Assembly (NCBI RefSeq): GCF_011745145.1 | Contig: NZ_CP050191.1 | Location: 2,557,054-2,621,053, forward strand | Length of the DNA stretch: 64,000 bases | Source of the DNA: Mycobacterium sp. DL440 | GTDB taxonomy: Bacteria > Actinomycetota > Actinomycetes > Mycobacteriales > Mycobacteriaceae | Direction: 5' to 3' | Part shown: in pieces, positions 45,016-57,104 of the stretch | How positions within the stretch are numbered: the stretch's first letter is position 1 | How the letters are laid out: every line of letters begins with the position of its first letter | The notes under the pieces: generated by a model | What the model saw: the letters and a program-made list of their open reading frames with translations, nothing else | What the model was told of the DNA's origin: nothing | Database searches by the model: none | Translations under genes and position numbers: made by a program

Positions 45016-45411
45016 GTGAGCGAGATCCCAGCCGACCTGTACTACACCTCGGAGCACGAGTGGGTGCAGCGCACCGGTGACGACACGGTGCGCGTCGGCA
45101 TCACCGATTATGCGCAGTCCGCCCTTGGCGATGTGGTGTTTGTCCAACTGCCTGATGTCGGCGCCCAGCTGGCCGCCGGCGATGCGTTCGGCGAGGTCGA
45201 GTCCACCAAGTCAGTGTCGGATCTCTACGCCCCCGTCGCGGCGAAAGTCGTTGCGGTCAACGGTGATCTGGACGGCAGCCCGCAGCTGGTCAACTCTGAC
45301 CCCTACGGCGAAGGCTGGCTGGTCGATCTGCGGCTCGAGGACGGGACGCTCGAGGACGCCCTGGCTGGTTTGCTCGACGCGGACGGCTACCGCGCCGCCG
45401 TGACCGAGTGA
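45016..45411 (+). CDS. gcvH: Glycine cleavage system H protein
   Basis: 131 aa lipoyl carrier that shuttles the aminomethyl group from glycine decarboxylase to the T protein. Lipoylation lysine in [14 protein letters not shown] (about residue 64). Starts with [26 protein letters not shown], the family's first half. GTG 45016 with AAAGGAG upstream. gcvB lies 3.3 kb downstream and gcvT is not in the window. Same place as Rv1826. Confidence 0.96.
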   Translation: MSEIPADLYYTSEHEWVQRTGDDTVRVGITDYAQSALGDVVFVQLPDVGAQLAAGDAFGEVESTKSVSDLYAPVAAKVVAVNGDLDGSPQLVNSDPYGEGWLVDLRLEDGTLEDALAGLLDADGYRAAVTE

Positions 45412-45526
45412 GGGATTGTTAGGGTTTCGAAGGCCGGTCGCCAGGACCGGTTCGGCAGTACCCGGCGCGCAGATATCTTCCCCATCGGATCCGGCGGTGG
45501 TGGACACAACGATGCCTGATGCGCGG

Positions 45527-45532
45527 TACGGT
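45527..45532 (+). promoter_or_regulatory. Candidate -10 TACGGT for garA
   Basis: TANNNT hexamer about 68 bases before GTG 45601, giving an untranslated leader near 60 nt with RBS GAGGAG. The preceding 45412-45526 contains only a small CCGGTC/GACCGG hairpin after gcvH. Confidence 0.3.
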
Positions 45533-45600
45533 CGACGTGAGACCGACGATGGGCTGGGGCCGCGCCGGCCAACGCCACAGCAGCCAGTGAGGAGCAGCGG

Positions 45601-46080
45601 GTGACGGAAAAGGACAGCAATTTGGGGGCCGACCAGTCGGAAGACGTGACGGTGGAAACCACATCGGTTTTTCGCGCGGACTTTTTGAACGAACTGGATG
45701 CGCCCGCAACGGCTGGTACCGAAGGCGCTGTTTCCGGCGTCGAGGGCCTGCCCGCGGGTTCGGCATTGCTCGTCGTCAAGCGTGGACCGAACGCCGGATC
45801 GCGTTTCCTGCTCGATCAGCCGACCACGTCGGCGGGGCGTCACCCGGACAGCGACATCTTTCTCGATGACGTGACGGTGAGCCGTCGACACGCCGAGTTC
45901 CGGTTGGAGAGCGGCGAGTTCCAGGTTGTCGATGTCGGCAGCCTCAACGGCACGTACGTCAACCGCGAGCCGGTCGATTCGGCCGTGCTCGCCAACGGCG
46001 ACGAGGTGCAGATCGGGAAGTTCCGCCTGGTGTTCCTCACCGGCCCACGATCTGACGACGACAGCGGCCCGACCAGCTAG
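45601..46080 (+). CDS. garA: FHA-domain regulator GarA
   Basis: 159 aa. Binds and inhibits 2-oxoglutarate decarboxylase and NAD-glutamate dehydrogenase and activates glutamate synthase; switched off by PknG or PknB phosphorylation of the N-terminal [10 protein letters not shown] motif, which is intact here (threonines at about residues 21-22). FHA domain (about 52-145) has [19 protein letters not shown] and [11 protein letters not shown] for phosphothreonine binding; after phosphorylation it folds back. GTG 45601 with GAGGAG upstream. Orthologue of Rv1827. Confidence 0.97.
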   Translation: MTEKDSNLGADQSEDVTVETTSVFRADFLNELDAPATAGTEGAVSGVEGLPAGSALLVVKRGPNAGSRFLLDQPTTSAGRHPDSDIFLDDVTVSRRHAEFRLESGEFQVVDVGSLNGTYVNREPVDSAVLANGDEVQIGKFRLVFLTGPRSDDDSGPTS

Positions 46081-46085
46081 CCGAT

Positions 46086-46844
46086 ATGACTGCCCCCGAC
46101 AGACCTGCGCTGACCGGGATGTCGATCGGCGCAGTGCTGGACCTGCTGCGGGGCGACTTTCCGGACGTCAGCATCTCCAAGATCCGGTTCCTCGAGGCCG
46201 AGGGGCTGGTCACACCGCAGCGCACCGCGTCGGGGTACCGGCGGTTCACTGCATACGACTGTGCGCGGTTGCGGTTCATCCTCACCGCCCAGCGTGACCA
46301 GTATCTGCCGTTGAAAGTGATCAAGACTCAGCTGGATGCCCTGCCGGACGGTGAGTTGCCGCAGGCCGGATCGGCCTATCCGGTGCCCCGTCTGGTGGGG
46401 GTGTCCGACGGTGCAGACCGCGGAGGCGACGGGGTGGACGGCACCGCCGGCATATCTGGGGTGGCGCCGACGCAGGTCCGGCTGTCGCGTGAAGATCTGT
46501 TGACCCGGTCGGGTATCGATGAGGAGATGCTCGGGGCGCTGGTCCGCAACGGCATCATCACCGCCGGGCCCGCCGGGTTTTTCGACGAACATTCCGTGGT
46601 GATCGCCCAGTGTGCGCGGGCCCTGGGTGATTACGGCGTCGAGCCCAGGCACCTACGGGCATTTCGGTCCGCGGCAGACCGGCAGTCCGACCTGATCTCC
46701 CAGATAGCCGGCCCGGTGGGCAAGGCGGGCAAGGCCGGTGCGCGCGATCGCGCCGACGATCTGGCCCGTGAAGTGGCCGCCCTGGCGATCACGCTCCACA
46801 CGTCACTGATCAAGTCCGCCGTACGCGACGTTCTGGATCGCTGA
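46086..46844 (+). CDS. MerR-family regulator, Rv1828-like
   Basis: 252 aa. N-terminal winged HTH with [33 protein letters not shown] and the wing SGYRRF, then a long linker rich in Gly/Asp (about 105-130), a second region with [27 protein letters not shown], and C-terminal helices. No MerR metal-binding cysteines. Starts 5 bp after garA, so it may be co-transcribed. Orthologue of Rv1828, whose targets are not well established. Confidence 0.93.
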   Translation: MTAPDRPALTGMSIGAVLDLLRGDFPDVSISKIRFLEAEGLVTPQRTASGYRRFTAYDCARLRFILTAQRDQYLPLKVIKTQLDALPDGELPQAGSAYPVPRLVGVSDGADRGGDGVDGTAGISGVAPTQVRLSREDLLTRSGIDEEMLGALVRNGIITAGPAGFFDEHSVVIAQCARALGDYGVEPRHLRAFRSAADRQSDLISQIAGPVGKAGKAGARDRADDLAREVAALAITLHTSLIKSAVRDVLDR

Positions 46845-46954
46845 GGACTAGACTCGTTTTGACGGCTAGCTCGTCTAAGTCGGGACCCCTGAGGCGAACT
46901 GGCGAAGGACGAAGATTCGACGAAACGGCACGGCGGTGCGGAGGGCAGGCACAG

Positions 46955-47455
46955 ATGGCTGAGGTTCGCGTGGTCGGCATTCGGGTGGAGCAGCCGCAGA
47001 ACCAGCCCGTATTGCTGTTGCGGGAATCCAACGGTGACCGGTACCTGCCGATCTGGATCGGGCAGTCGGAGGCTGCCGCGATCGCCCTGGAACAACAGGG
47101 CGTCGAGCCCGCCCGGCCGCTCACTCACGACCTGATCCGAGATGTCATTGCCGCCCTGGGGCATTCACTCAAAGAGGTGCGGATCGTGGATCTGCAGGAA
47201 GGCACGTTCTACGCCGACCTGGTCTTCGACCGCGACATCACGGTGTCGGCCAGGCCTTCGGACTCGGTGGCGATCGCCCTGCGTGTCGGCGTGCCGATCT
47301 ACGTCGAGGAGGCGGTGCTGGCCGAGGCCGGCCTGCTGATTCCCGACGAGAATGATCAAGACGGCGGCACGGGCGGTGGTGTGCCTGAGGACGAGGTCGA
47401 GAAGTTCAAGGAGTTCCTGGACAGCGTTTCGCCGGACGACTTCAAGGCGACATGA
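46955..47455 (+). CDS. DUF151 (bifunctional nuclease-like) protein
   Basis: 166 aa. The DUF151/BFN domain covers most of it: VLLLRESNGDRYLPIWIGQSEAAAIALE and RPLTHDLIRDVIAALG, then the acidic tail (DENDQDGGTGG). The fold has been linked to DNase and RNase activity in other organisms. Start ATG 46955 has GGAGGG upstream; the longer frame from 46859 is not supported. Orthologue of Rv1829. Sits between two MerR-like regulators, as in all mycobacteria I know of. Confidence 0.9.
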   Translation: MAEVRVVGIRVEQPQNQPVLLLRESNGDRYLPIWIGQSEAAAIALEQQGVEPARPLTHDLIRDVIAALGHSLKEVRIVDLQEGTFYADLVFDRDITVSARPSDSVAIALRVGVPIYVEEAVLAEAGLLIPDENDQDGGTGGGVPEDEVEKFKEFLDSVSPDDFKAT

Positions 47456-47603
47456 CGGCCGCCCGCCCTGCTGTGCCACCGCAGATCACGGATACGTCTC
47501 AACTGGGCATACCGGTGTCAACACGCGGCGCGGGAGTCAATCGGGCGGGAATTCGAACGCCATACTTTCTTCGCAGCGGGCAATCAGGGCCCGGCGGGAA
47601 GCG

Positions 47604-47609
47604 TATGCT
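47604..47609 (+). promoter_or_regulatory. Candidate -10 TATGCT upstream of resR
   Basis: TANNNT hexamer in the 255-bp gap, about 100 bases before GTG 47711. No other structure was recognised in 47456-47710. Confidence 0.25.
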
Positions 47610-47710
47610 CGACACATTCGAGCTCACAGCAAACCGCCACAGTAGAGATTGCTGCGGTGCGGGACCTATAAGTACGACGCGGGCGAGCTCGATCGGCGAG
47701 AGGATTCACA

Positions 47711-48331
47711 GTGGGTGACACGCCACGGCAGGAAGAGTTGGATCTGGCGACCGGGAGCGGCGCGGAGCCGCCTGTCAGGCCAGCTGGCGAACCCGTGCAG
47801 GGTGGGCTGTTCCCCGACGATTCGGTGCCCGACGAACTCGTCGGTTACCGCGGCCCCAGTGCGTGCCAGATCGCCGGCATCACCTACCGGCAGCTCGACT
47901 ATTGGGCGCGCACCTCCCTGGTCGTTCCCTCCATCCGGGGTGCGGCCGGCTCGGGCAGCCAGCGCCTCTACTCGTTCAAGGACGTTCTGGTCCTCAAGAT
48001 CGTCAAGCGGTTGCTGGACACCGGCATCTCGTTGCACAACATCCGGGTCGCGGTCGACCATCTCCGCCAGCGCGGTGTGCAGGATCTGGCCAACATCACC
48101 CTGTTCTCCGACGGCACCACGGTCTACGAATGCACCTCGGCCGAAGAGGTCGTGGATCTGCTGCAGGGCGGTCAGGGTGTGTTCGGCATCGCGGTGTCCG
48201 GCGCCATGCGTGAGCTGACCGGCACCATCGCCGATTTCCCGGGCGAGCGTGCCGACGGTGGCGAGTCCATCGCGTCACCCGAAGATGAGCTGGCCTCGCG
48301 GCGCAAAAGTCGCGACCGCAAAATCGGCTGA
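47711..48331 (+). CDS. resR: MerR-like regulator ResR/McdR
   Basis: 206 aa. HTH region GPSACQIAGITYRQLDYWARTSLVVPS and SGSQRLYSFKDVLVLKIVKRLLD, then a coiled-coil-like helix (LHNIRVAVDHLRQRG) and a C-terminal ligand-like region. Matches Rv1830, reported to control a whiB2 and whiA-linked growth programme and to acquire mutations associated with drug resilience. GTG 47711. Followed by a 26-bp-armed inverted repeat and the glycine riboswitch. Confidence 0.93.
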   Translation: MGDTPRQEELDLATGSGAEPPVRPAGEPVQGGLFPDDSVPDELVGYRGPSACQIAGITYRQLDYWARTSLVVPSIRGAAGSGSQRLYSFKDVLVLKIVKRLLDTGISLHNIRVAVDHLRQRGVQDLANITLFSDGTTVYECTSAEEVVDLLQGGQGVFGIAVSGAMRELTGTIADFPGERADGGESIASPEDELASRRKSRDRKIG

Positions 48332-48349
48332 CTTTTCCGCACAGTTCCT

Positions 48350-48415
48350 CCCGCGAGCAGACACTTAGGTACCCGAAATTCGACGTTGACGGGTACCTAA
48401 GTGTCTGTTCGCGGG
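48350..48415. repeat. Long inverted repeat, 26-bp arms and 14-nt loop
   Basis: Arms 48350-48375 and 48390-48415 begin CCCGCGAGCAGACACTTAGG and pair along all 26 positions with a single G-T (G-U in RNA). The loop is AAATTCGACGTTGA. Starts 19 bp after resR and ends 18 bp before the gcvB -10 hexamer. Could act as a terminator or insulating stem-loop in both directions. It resembles the short palindromic elements beginning GCGAGCAGAC that I recall from fast-growing mycobacteria, possibly mobile. Confidence 0.75.
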
Positions 48416-48432
48416 CATAGGTGAGTGGCCGG

Positions 48433-48438
48433 TAGAAT
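48433..48438 (+). promoter_or_regulatory. -10 hexamer TAGAAT for the gcvB riboswitch transcript
   Basis: TAGAAT matches TANNNT; predicted start near 48446 precedes the riboswitch. Its -35 region overlaps the end of the inverted repeat at 48350-48415. Confidence 0.5.
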
Positions 48439-48454
48439 TGCCGACGCATCGCCC

Positions 48455-48660
48455 TCGTGCGGGAGAGTTTCGTGACAGCCAGTCACGGACGCCGAAGGAG
48501 CAATACCTCTCCGTCAACCTCTCAGGCACCCAGGACCGCGCCAGGCCCCGATGCCTCTGGAAAGTGGTGCCCGCTGGGTACCCGCCCATGGGGAAAGGTC
48601 CTGTAGCGGGGGCTGAATCTCTCAGGCGCCCGGACCGGGTCGACGACAGAGGGAGAGGGA
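48455..48660 (+). ncRNA. Tandem glycine riboswitch
   Basis: Two gcvT-type aptamers. The first has CGGGAGAG, CGCCGAAGGAGCAA and CCTCTCAGGCA (48459-48518); the second has GGGGAAAGG, AATCTCTCAGGCGCC and GACAGAGGGAGAGG (48589-48659). Glycine binding turns on expression of gcvB, which starts 43 bp downstream, to degrade excess glycine. The region 48332-48702 holds only this riboswitch, its promoter and the inverted repeat. Confidence 0.93.
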
Positions 48661-48702
48661 CTGCTACGACGTCTCAGCACGTCTGCGCCTCAGGGGAGTG
48701 TC

Positions 48703-51537
<2,835 letters not shown>

Positions 51538-51580
51538 CGCGGCGCGGTCACCGCGCACCGGCGCGGCAGGGCGGTGAGGC

Positions 51581-53821
51581 TCAGCCCAGCATGGTGTTGA
51601 CGGCGGTGGCCAGTTCGGGTGAGGCCGAGCTGGACAGATGTTGGTAGGTGCCGCTGCTGGCCTGTGCGACGGCCTCCCACGTGGCTCGGTCCGAGCCAGT
51701 GCCGAAGTCGATCACGTTGACCGCGATCGGACGGGCGGGGTCGAATGCGCCGCGGATGAAATCCTGCAGCCCGGCCCCATCCAGGCTCTGATCGGTGTGC
51801 GGTCCGGTGGTGATCAGCAGGATCGAATTGCTCTGGCCCTCACGATATTTCGACAGTGCTTCGTTGTAGAGCATTCGTAGCGTGGTGAACGACACCGCGC
51901 CGCCGCCCGAGGCGGACTGCTCGTCGAGCGTCGAGGTCAGCGCATCGGAGCGACGCTGCCCGTTGACCGGCTCGGCCAACGGCCCGGTCGTAACCTCCGG
52001 GCGCCCCTCGGTGCCGTCAAAGGTCCAGAGGCCGACTGCGGCGGTATCGGGCAGTGCCTTGAGCCGGCTGTCGAGCGCTGCCACGACGTTGGCCAACCGT
52101 GACTTGCCGCCCTCCTCGTTCGGCATCGACTGGTCGAGCATGATCGTGACCGCAGGGTTTCCCGACGGTGTGGCGGTGGCGTTGGCCAGCGTCACCCGAA
52201 CGGCGTTGTCACCGATCGACAACGGCGCGGCGAGCTGGCTGAAAGCAGTGACATCGCTGGACGGCGGCGTCGTCCCCTCGGCACGGAACCCCGCCTTGGC
52301 GAGCTCGGCGAGTTGCTCGGGCTTGCGCAAGTAGCGGGCGAACTCACTGGCTGCGGTGATCTGTTCCTTCTCCAGCCAGTCCCCGGCCAGCAGCACCGTC
52401 GGATAGTCGGCGGTGGCGGTGGGGCCCGGCGGCAGCCAGCCGGCCAACGAGGACTTGACGTTGTCGAGCGAGGTGGCCCGCAGGAACAGCTGCTGCTCGG
52501 TGGTGGCCACAGCGTGCACCGGCGCGGTCGCCGGATCGGAGGCGTTGAGCAACGCGTCCATGGCGGTGCCCAGCTCGGAGTCATCGAGTTTGGGCTGCCC
52601 GTGGAACAGGCTGTTCACGCCGCTCATGCCGGAGGTCGCCGGCGCGCCCGACGGAGCCGTCGCCGCGGCGACGGCCTCGGCGGCGAGCGGGGCGGCATCG
52701 CCGTTGCTGTGGGTCGGCAGCGCCAGTTTGAGCGTGCCCCACCCGGGCAGCTTGAGCGCATTCATCGCCGCCGGGCTGCTCTGAAGTTGCGGCAGAGTAG
52801 CCCAGGTCTGTTGTGTCAGTGCGTCCTTGAGTTGCGGGCGGACCGCCAGCAGGACCGGTGAAGTGACCAGGGATCGGCTGTCGCTGACAGTCTTGGCGCC
52901 CGCGGTCGCCTCCAGTCGCGCCTCGGCGATGCCGCTGGCCGGAATCCACAGCGCGGGGCGGTCGCCGAGTTCGCTGGGCCACGTGTTGGCAAACCCACTG
53001 ACCACACGGTCGGATTCAGCGGACTGCACGCGCACCTTGACGCAGCGGTCACCGACCGGGCTGACCGACTCGTTGTACGCGTTGGCCAGCCCCTCGATGT
53101 GTGTCGAGATCGTCGGGTCGGCGATAACGGCGACGCCGAGTTCGCCGTCGACGCAGCGTGCGGCGGCAGCGTCGCTGCGACCGGCGAGGACATCGCCGAA
53201 GAACTTCCACAGGATCACCGCGCCGACCACGGCCACCACGGTGACCAGTGCGACGATCACACTCACGCTGACACCGCGTCGGCCGGACTGCACTGCGCGA
53301 TGGCTGCCCGTCCACTCACCGCCGTCCCAGTCCCCGCCGTGTTGGCGGCCGGCCGGGCCCGACGGCGGCGGGGGTTCGCCGACGGCGCCGAACTGGGCGG
53401 TCGGCTGATCGTCGGCATACTCCGCGTCGTAGTCGTCGGAGTACTTGTCGCGGTATCCGTCGATGTATTCGCCGTCGTACGCGTCGTCCTCGGCGTAATC
53501 CGATTCGTCATAATCGGCGTACTCCGAATCGTGATAGTCCGATTCGTAGTCGTCGTCCCCGTCGGCGTACTGGGGTGCGCGGTAATCGGGCTCGGCCCGG
53601 TACCCACGGTCGTCCCGATAGTCGGGCCCGTCCTGGTACGCGGGCGCATCCCGGTAGCCGCGATCGGGCCCACGCCCGGGCGGGTCGAATTCGTCTCCGG
53701 CATACCGTGACTGCTCGTGGCGGGGACGTTCGTAATCGTCCCGGTAAGCGGAGTCCTCGACGTGCCCGTGGTCGGGCTCGTCGGGTGCATCCTCAGGGTC
53801 GGGAATGCTGTGCCTGCCCAT
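51581..53821 (-). CDS. Membrane protein with substrate-binding-like and VWA domains, Rv1836c-like
   Basis: 746 aa. N-terminal 175 residues are acidic and low complexity, packed with Asp and Tyr (DESDYAEDDAYDGEYIDGYR and similar). One membrane helix follows (VSVIVALVTVVAVVGAVILW, about 185-204). The outer part has a periplasmic-binding-protein-like region and a C-terminal von Willebrand A domain with MIDAS start (MLDQS) and VVAALDSRLKALP. Rv1836c is about 677 aa, so the difference lies in the disordered head. The role is unknown; it may sense or bind envelope ligands. Confidence 0.88.
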   Translation of the reverse strand: MGRHSIPDPEDAPDEPDHGHVEDSAYRDDYERPRHEQSRYAGDEFDPPGRGPDRGYRDAPAYQDGPDYRDDRGYRAEPDYRAPQYADGDDDYESDYHDSEYADYDESDYAEDDAYDGEYIDGYRDKYSDDYDAEYADDQPTAQFGAVGEPPPPSGPAGRQHGGDWDGGEWTGSHRAVQSGRRGVSVSVIVALVTVVAVVGAVILWKFFGDVLAGRSDAAAARCVDGELGVAVIADPTISTHIEGLANAYNESVSPVGDRCVKVRVQSAESDRVVSGFANTWPSELGDRPALWIPASGIAEARLEATAGAKTVSDSRSLVTSPVLLAVRPQLKDALTQQTWATLPQLQSSPAAMNALKLPGWGTLKLALPTHSNGDAAPLAAEAVAAATAPSGAPATSGMSGVNSLFHGQPKLDDSELGTAMDALLNASDPATAPVHAVATTEQQLFLRATSLDNVKSSLAGWLPPGPTATADYPTVLLAGDWLEKEQITAASEFARYLRKPEQLAELAKAGFRAEGTTPPSSDVTAFSQLAAPLSIGDNAVRVTLANATATPSGNPAVTIMLDQSMPNEEGGKSRLANVVAALDSRLKALPDTAAVGLWTFDGTEGRPEVTTGPLAEPVNGQRRSDALTSTLDEQSASGGGAVSFTTLRMLYNEALSKYREGQSNSILLITTGPHTDQSLDGAGLQDFIRGAFDPARPIAVNVIDFGTGSDRATWEAVAQASSGTYQHLSSSASPELATAVNTMLG

Positions 53822-53876
53822 TCCTAACCCCTGTACGTCTCGCGCCGACTAGTCATCCGGACCCGCCGAAGTCTAA

Positions 53877-56075
53877 TCACTTCCCGGCGGTGCTCGCTTT
53901 GAACTCGCGGCGGCGCCGGTGCAGGATCGGCTCGGTGTAGCCGTTGGGCTGCTGGGCTCCCGACAGGATCAGCTCCTGTGCCGCACCGAACGCGATGCTG
54001 GCGTCCGGGTTGGGCGCCATCGGCAGATAGTCGGGGTCCCCGGCGTTCTGCTCGTCGACGACTGCAGCCATCCGGCGCAGGCTGGCCTTGACGTCCTCTT
54101 CGGTGATGACGCCGTGACGCAGCCAGTTGGCCAGCAGCTGGCTGGAGATCCGCAGTGTGGCGCGGTCTTCCATCAGGGCGATGTTGTGGATGTCGGGCAC
54201 CTTCGAGCAGCCCACGCCGGCGTCGATCCAGCGGACCACGTAGCCCAGGATCGACTGGCAGTTGTTGTCCACCTCTTCATGGATCTCTTCGGGTGACCAG
54301 GTCAACGAGGAGTCCGCCAGCGGGATCGTCAGCAGCTCTTCGATCGTGGCGCGCTTGTTGCCGGTCAGATCCTTCTGCACTGCCTCGACGTCCACCTGGT
54401 GGTAGTGCATCGCGTGCAGGGTGGCCGCGGTCGGTGAGGGCACCCACGCGGTGGTGGCGCCGGCCTTCGGCTGACCGATCTTCTGCTCGACCATGTCGGC
54501 CATCAGATCGGTCATGGCCCACATGCCCTTACCGATCTGGGCCTTACCGGCCAGGCCGGTGGCCAGGCCCACGTCGACGTTGTTGTCCTCGTACGCCTTG
54601 ATCCACGGCTGGGCCTTCATGGCGCCCTTGCGGATCATCGGGCCGGCCTCCATCGAGGTGTGGATCTCATCGCCGGTGCGGTCCAGGAAGCCGGTGTTGA
54701 TGAACACCACGCGGTCAGCGGCGGCCTTGATGCACGCCTTCAGGTTGACCGTGGTGCGGCGTTCCTCGTCCATGATGCCGACCTTGAGCGTGCCACTCGG
54801 CAGACCGAGCACGTCCTCGACGCGGCCGAACAACTCGCAGGTGAAGGCAACCTCGTCGGGGCCGTGCATCTTGGGCTTCACGATGTAGACCGACCCGGTG
54901 CGGCTGTTCTTCAGCGGACCGTTTGGTTCGTCGTCCTTGAGCCCGTGCATGGCGATCAGGCCGGTGAACAGCGCGTCCTGGATGCCCTCGGGGATCTCGT
55001 TGCCGTCGGCGTCCACGATCGCGTCGTTGGTCATCAGGTGACCGACGTTGCGCACGAACAACAGGCTGCGTCCGGGCAGGGTCAGCTCACCTTCGCCGTC
55101 CGGGGTGGTGAAGGTGCGGTCGGGGTTGAGGACGCGGGTGAAGGTCTTCCCGCCCTTGGCGACTTCCTCGGCCAGGTCGCCCCGGTTCAGGCCGAGCCAG
55201 TTGCGGTAGCCGAGGACCTTGTCCTCGGCGTCGACGGCGGCGACGGAGTCCTCGAAGTCCATGATCGTGGTGATCGCGGATTCCAGCACGACATCTTTGA
55301 TGCCCGCGGCGTCGGTCGAGCCGATGGGGGAATCGGGGTCGATCAGGATCTCGATGTGCAGGCCGTGGTTGGCCAGCAGCACCGACCACTGCGGCTGGCC
55401 CAGCTCGCCGGTGTAGCCGACGAACTGCTCGGGCGTGGCCAGGCCACTCGAGAGGTCGTCGCCCAGGGTCACGACCAACTGTCCGTCGTCGATCTTCAGG
55501 CCGGTGGCCTCGGCCCAGGTTCCTGCGGCCAGGGGCGCGGCCTGATCCAGGAAGTTGCGTGCGTAGGCGATCACCTTGTCGCCGCGGATCTGGTTGTAGC
55601 CCGATCCCTTTTCGGCGCCGTCCTCTTCACTGATGACGTCGGTGCCGTACAGCGCGTCGTACAGCGAGCCCCACCGGGCATTGGCCGCGTTGAGCGCGAA
55701 ACGGGCGTTGAGGATCGGCACCACGAGCTGCGGGCCCGCGGTCGAGGTGATCTCGTCGTCCACGCCGGAGGTGGTGACGGTGAAGTCGGCGGGCTCGGGC
55801 AGCAGGTAGCCGATGTCGGTGAGGAACTGCTTGTAGGCCTCGGGATCGACCGGCTCGAGCACATGAGCGCGGTGCCACTTGTCGATCTGCGCCTGCAGAT
55901 CGTCGCGACGGGCCAGCAGGTCCTGGTTCTTCGGAGTGAGGTCAGCGACAACCTTGTCCACGCCGGACCAGAAGCTGTCCGGGTCGACGCCGGTGCCCGG
56001 CAGTGCCTCGTTCGTGATGAAGTCGTGCAGCACCTGCGCGACGCGCAGGTTTCCGACAGTCACGCGATTGGTCAT
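53877..56075 (-). CDS. glcB: Malate synthase G
   Basis: 732 aa. Condenses glyoxylate and acetyl-CoA to malate, completing the glyoxylate shunt with isocitrate lyase. Family G (long form). Catalytic residues lie in the segments [17 protein letters not shown], the Mg-ligand carboxylate region and [14 protein letters not shown]. Strong RBS GGAGGAAA before ATG 56075. Orthologue of Rv1837c. A 5-bp-armed inverted repeat lies over a candidate -10 about 55 bp upstream. Confidence 0.97.
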   Translation of the reverse strand: MTNRVTVGNLRVAQVLHDFITNEALPGTGVDPDSFWSGVDKVVADLTPKNQDLLARRDDLQAQIDKWHRAHVLEPVDPEAYKQFLTDIGYLLPEPADFTVTTSGVDDEITSTAGPQLVVPILNARFALNAANARWGSLYDALYGTDVISEEDGAEKGSGYNQIRGDKVIAYARNFLDQAAPLAAGTWAEATGLKIDDGQLVVTLGDDLSSGLATPEQFVGYTGELGQPQWSVLLANHGLHIEILIDPDSPIGSTDAAGIKDVVLESAITTIMDFEDSVAAVDAEDKVLGYRNWLGLNRGDLAEEVAKGGKTFTRVLNPDRTFTTPDGEGELTLPGRSLLFVRNVGHLMTNDAIVDADGNEIPEGIQDALFTGLIAMHGLKDDEPNGPLKNSRTGSVYIVKPKMHGPDEVAFTCELFGRVEDVLGLPSGTLKVGIMDEERRTTVNLKACIKAAADRVVFINTGFLDRTGDEIHTSMEAGPMIRKGAMKAQPWIKAYEDNNVDVGLATGLAGKAQIGKGMWAMTDLMADMVEQKIGQPKAGATTAWVPSPTAATLHAMHYHQVDVEAVQKDLTGNKRATIEELLTIPLADSSLTWSPEEIHEEVDNNCQSILGYVVRWIDAGVGCSKVPDIHNIALMEDRATLRISSQLLANWLRHGVITEEDVKASLRRMAAVVDEQNAGDPDYLPMAPNPDASIAFGAAQELILSGAQQPNGYTEPILHRRRREFKASTAGK

Positions 56076-56129
56076 GCGCGTTTCCTCCCTCGGCTCCAGG
56101 CACCGTGCGATGCCTGCCGTTTATCCAGC

Positions 56130-56143
56130 TTACCCATTGGTAA
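56130..56143 (-). promoter_or_regulatory. Candidate operator TTACC-N4-GGTAA over the glcB promoter
   Basis: Inverted repeat TTACC/GGTAA with 4-base spacer overlapping the -10-like TAAGCT (56127-56132 on the minus strand), 55 bp before glcB ATG. A regulator of glyoxylate-shunt genes could bind here; no match to a known site is claimed. Confidence 0.35.
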
Positions 56144-56153
56144 CGTCGGCCTT

Positions 56154-57080
56154 TCAGCCGTCCAGCCTGGTGAGCAACAGCTCACACCGGTTTGCCAGAG
56201 TGACCCGCAACGGCGCCGCCCGTTCGGCGATGCGCTGTTGGGCTCTGACATATTCGGCACGCCCGGCCGGTGTTTCGATGGCGATCGGCTCGAAACCATA
56301 GCGCCTCAAGTCGTATGGGCTGGCACACATGTCGAGTGCCCGCGCGTCGGCGGCCAAATCGAGTGCGTCCATCACCAACTCCGACGGCACCAGCGGGCCC
56401 AGTTTGTACGCCCATTTGTAGGTGTCCATCGCGGCGTGGATGCAGCCGGGCTGCTCGGCGTCGATCTGCTGCTCCCGGCTCAGTTGCCGGTCGTTGCGGC
56501 CCACCGCGGCGTCGGTGAAAAACCGGAATGCGTCAAAATGGCTGCACCGTAACGGCATTGACTCGACGACGCCATCGGTCCCGGCGGTACCGAGGCGCAA
56601 CGGAACCTGGTCGTGGCGTAGCTGAGGGGCTCGATAGACCATGGCCCACTCGTGCAGTCCGAAGCAGTTCATCCGCGGCGCCCGCGTCGCGGTCGCACGC
56701 ATCAACCTGGCCACGAATCGGACCGTCTCGATGCGGGAGCGCAGGTAGTCGTCCCGCACCGTGACGCCGTGCCGGTGCGGGCCGTAACCGGTGCGGCGCA
56801 GATACGCGCCGGATCCGTCGCCGGCGAGCACCACCCCGGAACCGGGATGCCATTGACGTAGCTGGCGCGGGCGAAGGCTGTAGTAGGTGAACAGGAAATC
56901 CCATACCGGGTGCGGCTCACCGGCGTGTCGGCGGCGCACGTGCGGTGTGAGGAAGTCGTCGGCGCGGCGCCGGTGTGACTCTGCTCTTGCAGCCCAGTCC
57001 GGGGCCGCCAGCACCTGCTCGGCTTCGGCGGCACCCGGAAGGGTCAGTCGGGCCGCGTCAGATTCAGCGTGTCCTTCCAT
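56154..57080 (-). CDS. Conserved mycobacterial hypothetical protein
   Basis: 308 aa soluble protein rich in Arg, His, Trp and Tyr. Segments such as HPVWDFLFTYYSLRPRQLRQWHPG and MNCFGLHEWAMVYRA, together with YKWAYKLGPLVPSELV, indicate a helical globular fold. Homologues are often annotated as 3-methyladenine DNA glycosylase, but I see no HhH-GPD or AAG motif and do not support that name. GGAGGAGAC before ATG 57080. Lies between glcB and the CNNM genes. Function unknown. Confidence 0.78.
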   Translation of the reverse strand: MEGHAESDAARLTLPGAAEAEQVLAAPDWAARAESHRRRADDFLTPHVRRRHAGEPHPVWDFLFTYYSLRPRQLRQWHPGSGVVLAGDGSGAYLRRTGYGPHRHGVTVRDDYLRSRIETVRFVARLMRATATRAPRMNCFGLHEWAMVYRAPQLRHDQVPLRLGTAGTDGVVESMPLRCSHFDAFRFFTDAAVGRNDRQLSREQQIDAEQPGCIHAAMDTYKWAYKLGPLVPSELVMDALDLAADARALDMCASPYDLRRYGFEPIAIETPAGRAEYVRAQQRIAERAAPLRVTLANRCELLLTRLDG

Positions 57081-57104
57081 GTCTCCTCCACCAGGTCCGA
57101 CGAG

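Noticed and set aside
56154..57080. 3-methyladenine DNA glycosylase function
   Set aside because: No HhH-GPD, AAG or AlkD-like motif visible; the common database name is not supported.
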